From DASQZK01 sp963732905 (GTDB lineage Bacteria; Bacteroidota; Bacteroidia; Bacteroidales; GCA-2748055), in assembly GCA_963732905.1 (NCBI GenBank), contig CAVTBM010000008.1:620001-684000 (forward strand): 64,000 nucleotides of DNA, written 5' to 3'. Made by a program: the position numbers and the translations under genes. The first letter of the stretch is position 1; every line of letters begins with the position of its first letter. Below, one piece after another: positions 59,741-64,000 of this stretch. Under the pieces are notes generated by a model. That model had not been told where the DNA came from. It was given only the letters and a program-made list of their open reading frames with translations, and made no database searches.

Positions 59741-60841
59741 TTGAATTCATTTAATATCGGAGATCTCACCATACCTGTCCCCATAATACAAGGAGGAATG
59801 GGTATTGGTATTTCTCTTTCAGGACTTGCTTCTGCAGTAGCTAATATGGGTGGAATTGGTGTTATCTCAACGGTTGGTATCGGTTTGGTACGCACAACCG
59901 AAAACAAGGGATACAAGAAGGGTAATATTGAGGCCATCCGTCAGGAGATCAGGAAAGCCCGTGAAATGAGTCTGGGAGTTATCGGTGTGAACATTATGTC
60001 GGTCATTACAAATTTCTCCGACATGGTAAAAACCTCTATCGAAGAAGGTATCGACCTTATATTCTCAGGTGCCGGTCTTCCTCTTGACTTACCCAAATAC
60101 CTGGGAAAAGGGATCAAAACCAAGCTTGTACCCATTGTTTCATCCGGACGGGCAGCCTCGATCATTGCCCAGAAATGGAAACAAAATTTTGATTATCTGC
60201 CCGACGCATTTGTGGTTGAGGGACCTTCAGCAGGAGGACACCTCGGATTCAAGCCGGAAGCTTTACTGGATGAGCGTAATACTCTGGAAAACCTTGTGAC
60301 CGAAGTCATAGCTGTCACAAAAGACATCAAAAAAAAATACAATAAAGATGTCCCGGTTATTGCTGCCGGTGGCATCTACAGTGGGTACGATATGTTCAAA
60401 ATCATGAAGCTTGGTGCTTCAGCAGTTCAGTTAGGTACCCGCTTCGTTGCCACAGAAGAATGTGATGCTTCGGATGCCTTTAAAAATGCTTTCATCCAGG
60501 CAAAAAGCGAAGATATAAAAATTATTAAAAGTCCTGTTGGCATGCCGGGGAGATCCATCTTTAACCAGTTTCTCAAGGAGGCTTATGAAGGGAAACGGAA
60601 GCCGTTAAACTGTAAACATCACTGTATAAAATCATGTGATCCTAAAACAACATTATACTGTATTGCAGAAGCGCTTTTGCAGGCCTTTCGTGGTAATCTC
60701 GGTGACGGTTTCGCCTTCACCGGAGCCAACGCAGGTAAGGTGGATCGGATATCTACTGTCAGGCATATTTTTAATGAGCTTATCACAGAGTATAACCTGG
60801 CAGAAGAAAAGAATAAACCCAAAGAGATATGCGGCAGCTGA
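59741..60841 (+). CDS. nitronate monooxygenase / 2-nitropropane dioxygenase-like flavoprotein
   Basis: 366 aa FMN-binding TIM barrel. Starts at TTG 59741: no ATG occurs between the upstream in-frame stop and PVPIIQGGMGIG at residue 13, which is the usual N-terminal block. Family motifs: IIQGGMGIGIS, VEGPSAGGHLGF with the catalytic His, AAGGIYSGYDMFKIMKLGASAVQLGTRF. Its C-terminal region has Cys residues spaced C-x3-C-x3-C-x7-C (CKHHCIKSCDPKTTLYC) that are not part of classic NMO and could hold a metal or FeS cluster. Related proteins include FabK-type enoyl reductases. Ends 13 bp inside the sigma factor gene. Confidence 0.87.
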   Translation: MNSFNIGDLTIPVPIIQGGMGIGISLSGLASAVANMGGIGVISTVGIGLVRTTENKGYKKGNIEAIRQEIRKAREMSLGVIGVNIMSVITNFSDMVKTSIEEGIDLIFSGAGLPLDLPKYLGKGIKTKLVPIVSSGRAASIIAQKWKQNFDYLPDAFVVEGPSAGGHLGFKPEALLDERNTLENLVTEVIAVTKDIKKKYNKDVPVIAAGGIYSGYDMFKIMKLGASAVQLGTRFVATEECDASDAFKNAFIQAKSEDIKIIKSPVGMPGRSIFNQFLKEAYEGKRKPLNCKHHCIKSCDPKTTLYCIAEALLQAFRGNLGDGFAFTGANAGKVDRISTVRHIFNELITEYNLAEEKNKPKEICGS

Positions 60842-61695
60842 AAATAACACGACAGATCACTTTACGAAATGAAGGTTCCATAAACAGATATTTTCAGGAA
60901 ATAAATCGGTATCCACTGATCTCAGCAGAAGAAGAGGCCGAGTTGGCCGGCCGGATAAAAAACGGGGACAACGGGGCTAAGGAGAGGCTTGTTCTTTCTA
61001 ATCTGCGTTTTGTAGTGTCCGTGGCGAAGCAATATCAGAACCAGGGTGTATCCTTTAATGATCTGATCAACGAGGGGAATATAGGGCTGGTGAAAGCTGC
61101 AGAAAAGTACGATGAAACAAGGGGCTTTCGGTTTATCTCCTATGCGGTATGGTGGATACGTCAATCAATTATTCAGTCTATTTCGGGACATACCAGGATT
61201 GTCAGGCTGCCTTTGAACCGGATCTCCTCGATCAATAAAATCAACAAAGCGACTTCACGCCTCGAACAAGAATTTGAACGGGAACCCACCGAAGAAGAAG
61301 TTGCCGGATACCTCGAGCTATCTCACGAAGAAGTAAAACTTGCGAACAATATTAAGAGACAGCAACTCTCTTTAGATATGCCCCTTTCTCAGGAATCTGA
61401 TAATTCTTTCAGCCTGTATGATGTCATTCACACCGGGGATATACCTTCACCGGATAACCTGCTGCTAAAGGAATCTCTTTCAACAGATATAGACCGTATT
61501 CTGAAAAAGCTGACCAACCGTGATGCCTCTGTTTTAATTATGTCATTCGGATTGTATGGCACACAAGCATGCTCCCTGCAAGAAATAGGATTAAAATTAC
61601 AAATCTCTTCCGAGCGAGTCAGACAAATTAAAACCAGTGTATTGTTGCGTTTAAGAAGGTTACTGAAAGAAAGTCACCCCTATTTGTATTATTGA
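60829..61695 (+). CDS. RpoD-like sigma factor (group 2 candidate)
   Basis: 288 aa sigma-70 protein without region 1.1, as in Bacteroidota. N-terminus MRQLKITRQIT is nearly that of the primary sigma; region 1.2 INRYFQEINRYPLIS, region 2 LRFVVSVAKQYQNQG..DLINEGNIGLVKAAEKYD and FRFISYAVWWIRQSI, region 3 RLPLNRISSINKINKA, region 4 with EIGLKLQISSERVRQIK. Differences from the housekeeping type, SISGHTR where primary sigma has ALAEQSR, and MSFGLYGTQACSLQEIG in 4.1/4.2, suggest a second, alternative paralog. Its start lies within the end of the NMO-like gene (13-bp overlap), so the two are coupled. Confidence 0.88.
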   Translation: MRQLKITRQITLRNEGSINRYFQEINRYPLISAEEEAELAGRIKNGDNGAKERLVLSNLRFVVSVAKQYQNQGVSFNDLINEGNIGLVKAAEKYDETRGFRFISYAVWWIRQSIIQSISGHTRIVRLPLNRISSINKINKATSRLEQEFEREPTEEEVAGYLELSHEEVKLANNIKRQQLSLDMPLSQESDNSFSLYDVIHTGDIPSPDNLLLKESLSTDIDRILKKLTNRDASVLIMSFGLYGTQACSLQEIGLKLQISSERVRQIKTSVLLRLRRLLKESHPYLYY

Positions 61696-61749
61696 AAATA
61701 CACGGTGACTTTCAAAAAAATTCATTATTTTTAAACTAAAAGTTAATCT

Positions 61750-62202
61750 ATGGGAAAATCACAGGAAACATTTAATAAAAAGGAAGTCCGAAACAAGAAA
61801 GAAAAAAAGAGGAAAGACAAGGAAAAAAAACGGCTGGCAAGAAAGGATAAGGAGAAGAAGGGCGGCCTGAATGACATGATTGCATATGTTGATGAATTCG
61901 GAGTGATATCTGACACTCCTCCTGATATGGATAATAAAAAGGAAACCAGAGCGGAAGATATCGAGCTCGGCGTTCCCAAGAAAGAAGCAGCCCAGAATTA
62001 CAGTCCCTTCAGACAGGGCAGGGTAAGTTATTTCAATTCATCGAAAGGGTATGGATTCATTAAGGATTCGGAAACAGAAGATACCGTGTTTGTGCATATC
62101 AACAATGTAGTTGACGAAATAGCAGAGGGCGATGTCGTCAGCTATGAGGTGGTGAAAGGACAAAAAGGTCCGGCCGCAATAGATGTAAGACGTGTGAAAT
62201 AG
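61750..62202 (+). CDS. cold-shock-domain protein with lysine-rich N-terminal extension
   Basis: 150 aa. The last 65 residues are a cold-shock domain (RQGRVSYFNSSKGYGFIKD, RNP1 KGYGFI; VFVHI, RNP2) that binds single-stranded nucleic acid. The first 40 are almost only Lys, Glu, Arg and Asp (basic charged helix), a form seen in Bacteroidota CspA relatives. Next to RRM and sigma genes it suggests a cold/stress RNA-handling cluster. 54 bp follow the sigma stop; a shared transcript is possible. Confidence 0.92.
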   Translation: MGKSQETFNKKEVRNKKEKKRKDKEKKRLARKDKEKKGGLNDMIAYVDEFGVISDTPPDMDNKKETRAEDIELGVPKKEAAQNYSPFRQGRVSYFNSSKGYGFIKDSETEDTVFVHINNVVDEIAEGDVVSYEVVKGQKGPAAIDVRRVK

Positions 62203-62639
62203 GTCCGCAATTTTGCCTTCTCTATATGTAACCGGTAAGCCCGGGATTATCTATCTTTTACTAAATCACAATATTTGTTTTTCTGTTTGATCGCTGCCAA
62301 CCGCATCGATAAAAGATCATTAAAATATTCTGCTACCGGCCTGATTTTGCCATGATAAATACGACAGGATCGCCCCGTTTGACATCCCCCACAAGTACAA
62401 ATCCTCCTGAAAGTACAAGACATTAAACGCAGGATCTTCCTGGCACATTATTTTCAGATTCATAAATCCAGCATCAATTCAACGATTTGCGGGACAGACC
62501 ACAGTTAATCCTGGCCTGTTGTATTATACCGGCCAAAACCCACCTACCCGGTAATTAAAAAACGTAAATAATTTCTTCCCGAAGCAACCGGTGACGGCAG
62601 ACCTTTGTTTATATCATCGGTATCGACCCCAAATATACA
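62203..62639. other. 437-bp gene-free stretch
   Basis: No open frame over 60 codons of credible composition on either strand and no strong hairpin or perfect promoter was noticed. Confidence 0.5.
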
Positions 62640-63173
62640 ATGAACACTGAAAGAAAGCTTATCCTTTACATTGCAGTCAGTCTGGACGGCTATATTGCCG
62701 GCCCTGGAGATGATCTTTCCTTTCTGTCAAGGGTTGATCAGGAAGGGGAAGATTACGGATATGAGGATTTTATGAGCACAGTTGATACGGTTATCATGGG
62801 CAGGAGGACGTACGACTGGGTTATGACAAAGGTTTCCGTATTTCCCTATACTGATCTTGAATCTTATATTATCACGCATTCGGAGCAGCCTGCCGAAGGC
62901 AACATGAATCACTACAATGGCTCACCAGGAATGCTTGTAAAGGAATTAAAGGCTAAACCGGGAAAAAACACTTTCCTTATCGGAGGAGCTGAGATTGTCC
63001 ATCAGCTGCTCATGGATAAACTGATCGATGAATTTTACATTGCCGTGATTCCCGTCCTGTTGGGTGATGGGATAAAACTTTTTAAAGACGGAAGGCCGGA
63101 ACAGAATTTGAAACTTAACGGTATAAGATCTTTTCCGGCAGGCCTGACAATGTCGCATTATGTTTTACCATGA
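62640..63173 (+). CDS. RibD C-terminal/dihydrofolate-reductase-like protein
   Basis: 177 aa in the RibD_C/DHFR superfamily: KLILYIAVSLDGYIAGPGDDLSFL at the start, DTVIMGRRTYDWV, FLIGGAEIVHQLLMDKLIDEFYIAVIPVLLGDGIKLF. This fits the widespread YwjB/YyaP-type stand-alone members that probably reduce an unknown pyrimidine or pteridine with NADPH. Stands alone. Confidence 0.9.
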   Translation: MNTERKLILYIAVSLDGYIAGPGDDLSFLSRVDQEGEDYGYEDFMSTVDTVIMGRRTYDWVMTKVSVFPYTDLESYIITHSEQPAEGNMNHYNGSPGMLVKELKAKPGKNTFLIGGAEIVHQLLMDKLIDEFYIAVIPVLLGDGIKLFKDGRPEQNLKLNGIRSFPAGLTMSHYVLP

Positions 63174-63283
63174 AAGGGACCCTGGCCGTGCATCCATGAA
63201 CAAATTCTCTATTCAGGAGGTTATTAAAATACTCGGTTCTCATTTCTCAGAGAATTTTACATTCTTTTCATTAAGTCGGCAAA

Positions 63284-63862
63284 ATGATCATTCATTTTTT
63301 CAAATCACCGTCCGATCTCCGAAGCTGGTTTGAAAAGAACCATGAAAAATCGGATGAATTATGGGTAGGATATTATAAAAGGGCAACCGGTAAAGAAAGC
63401 CTGACCTGGAATGAATCTGTGGAGGAAGCCCTTTGCTTTGGCTGGATTGACGGTATCAGGATGTCAGTTGATGAAGCCAGCTACACCATCCGTTTTACCC
63501 GCCGCAAACTCAAAAGTACCTGGAGCCGTAAGAATATCTCTACGGCTGAAAAGCTGATCAGTGTTGGGAAAATGAAGCCCTCAGGCCTGGCCGCCTTTCA
63601 AAAAAGAAAGGAAGACAACTCCGGAATTTATTCCTTTGAGCAGGAAAAGATTGCCTTAAGCAGTGAATTTGAACATCTGCTGAAGGAAAACACCAATGCC
63701 TGGACCTTTTTTAGTTCACAGGCGGCATATTACCAAAGGACGGTGACTTATTGGATCATGAGCGCCAAACAGGAGAAAACCCGACTTAAAAGACTCCTCG
63801 AACTGATTGCCGATTCCGAAAATAAGCAGAAAATTAAACCTCTCCGAAGGACAAACAGCTAA
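63284..63862 (+). CDS. YdeI/OmpD-associated family protein
   Basis: 192 aa. SPSDLRSWFEKNHEKSDELWVGYYKRATGKES and WNESVEEALCFGWIDGIR, then RFTRRKLKSTWSRKNISTAEKLI are hallmark blocks of the YdeI/OmpD-associated (OmdA) family, linked in enterics to antimicrobial-peptide resistance, here of unknown role. No signal peptide. Directly followed by a GNAT gene 7 bp later. Confidence 0.9.
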   Translation: MIIHFFKSPSDLRSWFEKNHEKSDELWVGYYKRATGKESLTWNESVEEALCFGWIDGIRMSVDEASYTIRFTRRKLKSTWSRKNISTAEKLISVGKMKPSGLAAFQKRKEDNSGIYSFEQEKIALSSEFEHLLKENTNAWTFFSSQAAYYQRTVTYWIMSAKQEKTRLKRLLELIADSENKQKIKPLRRTNS

Positions 63863-63869
63863 CCTGAAA

Positions 63870-64000
63870 ATGGACACTTTACGTAACGTCTTAAAAGTGA
63901 AAATAAGAAAAGTAAGACCTGACGATTTGGTAGCCATTCTTCAACTTTTTCATGAAACCATAGAGCATGTCTGTGCTTCCGATTACCCTCCGGATCAGGT
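63870..64000 (+). CDS. GNAT family N-acetyltransferase, N-terminal fragment at window edge
   Basis: Frame opens at ATG 63870 and is still open at 64000: MDTLRNVLKVKIRKVRPDDL, then VAILQLFHETIEHV. The beta1-alpha1 start 'KIRKVRPDDLxAIxxLFxETI' is typical of GNAT acetyltransferases of the PhnO/YafP kind. Only 43 residues are in the window, so substrate and the acetyl-CoA loop cannot be examined. Confidence 0.65.
   Translation, partial: MDTLRNVLKVKIRKVRPDDLVAILQLFHETIEHVCASDYPPDQ

Overview
The window looks like chromosomal DNA of a Bacteroidota bacterium, most likely an anaerobic, polysaccharide-degrading member of the Bacteroidales/Marinilabiliales type. Grounds: several secreted proteins end in type IX secretion (T9SS) C-terminal sorting domains; TAnnTTTG-type -7 promoter elements occur; a short RpoD-type sigma factor, an RRM protein and a cold-shock-domain protein have typical Bacteroidota form; secreted glycosidases, sulfatase and lipoproteins are dense; and a glycyl radical enzyme points to anaerobic life. 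No rRNA, tRNA, CRISPR array, transposase or SusC/SusD pair was seen.

Layout. 0-1.3 kb (minus): lipid-linked-sugar glycosyltransferase (cut by the window edge) coupled to a PAP2 phosphatase. 1.3-4.1 kb (minus): secreted S9 peptidase. 4.4-5.9 kb (plus): Leloir pair galK-galT, in which galK has lost its middle. 5.9-13.7 kb: two intergenic repeat islands bracket a minus-strand cluster of T9SS cargo genes (three paralogs, one BNR-repeat protein broken by an in-frame TGA, one S74-chaperone protein broken by an in-frame TAA inside an inverted repeat, and two orphan sorting-domain tails). 13.8-24 kb: PPK2 polyphosphate kinase, GH3 lipoprotein, M1 peptidase with galM, and a large FHA/ABC/permease fusion. 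24-35 kb: multi-PAS hybrid kinase whose receiver lacks the phospho-acceptor Asp, sodium:solute symporter, nucleoside hydrolase, a small unknown gene, GH130 phosphorylase, and a glycyl radical enzyme with no activase nearby.

35.2-49.7 kb (plus) is one co-directional run of polysaccharide degradation genes: GH97 (frameshifted), heparinase II/III-type lyase (frameshifted), GH2, GH116, serine-type sulfatase and GH27. The galactosidase content with a sulfatase and a lyase suggests a sulfated, galactose-bearing glycan (inference). Products could feed galM/galT, although galK looks inactive.

50-57.3 kb: NUDIX hydrolase, then a TetR-regulated tripartite RND efflux operon with a strong palindrome in front of the regulator. 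57.3-64 kb: a Tat-exported protein of unknown function, an RRM protein behind a long leader, a nitronate-monooxygenase-like flavoprotein overlapping a second-type RpoD-like sigma factor, a cold-shock-domain protein, a RibD/DHFR-like protein, a YdeI/OmpD-associated family protein and a truncated GNAT acetyltransferase.

Five loci are interrupted (galK, BNR protein, S74 protein, GH97, lyase). Either the strain is shedding sugar and surface functions or the assembly carries local errors; reads over each junction would decide.
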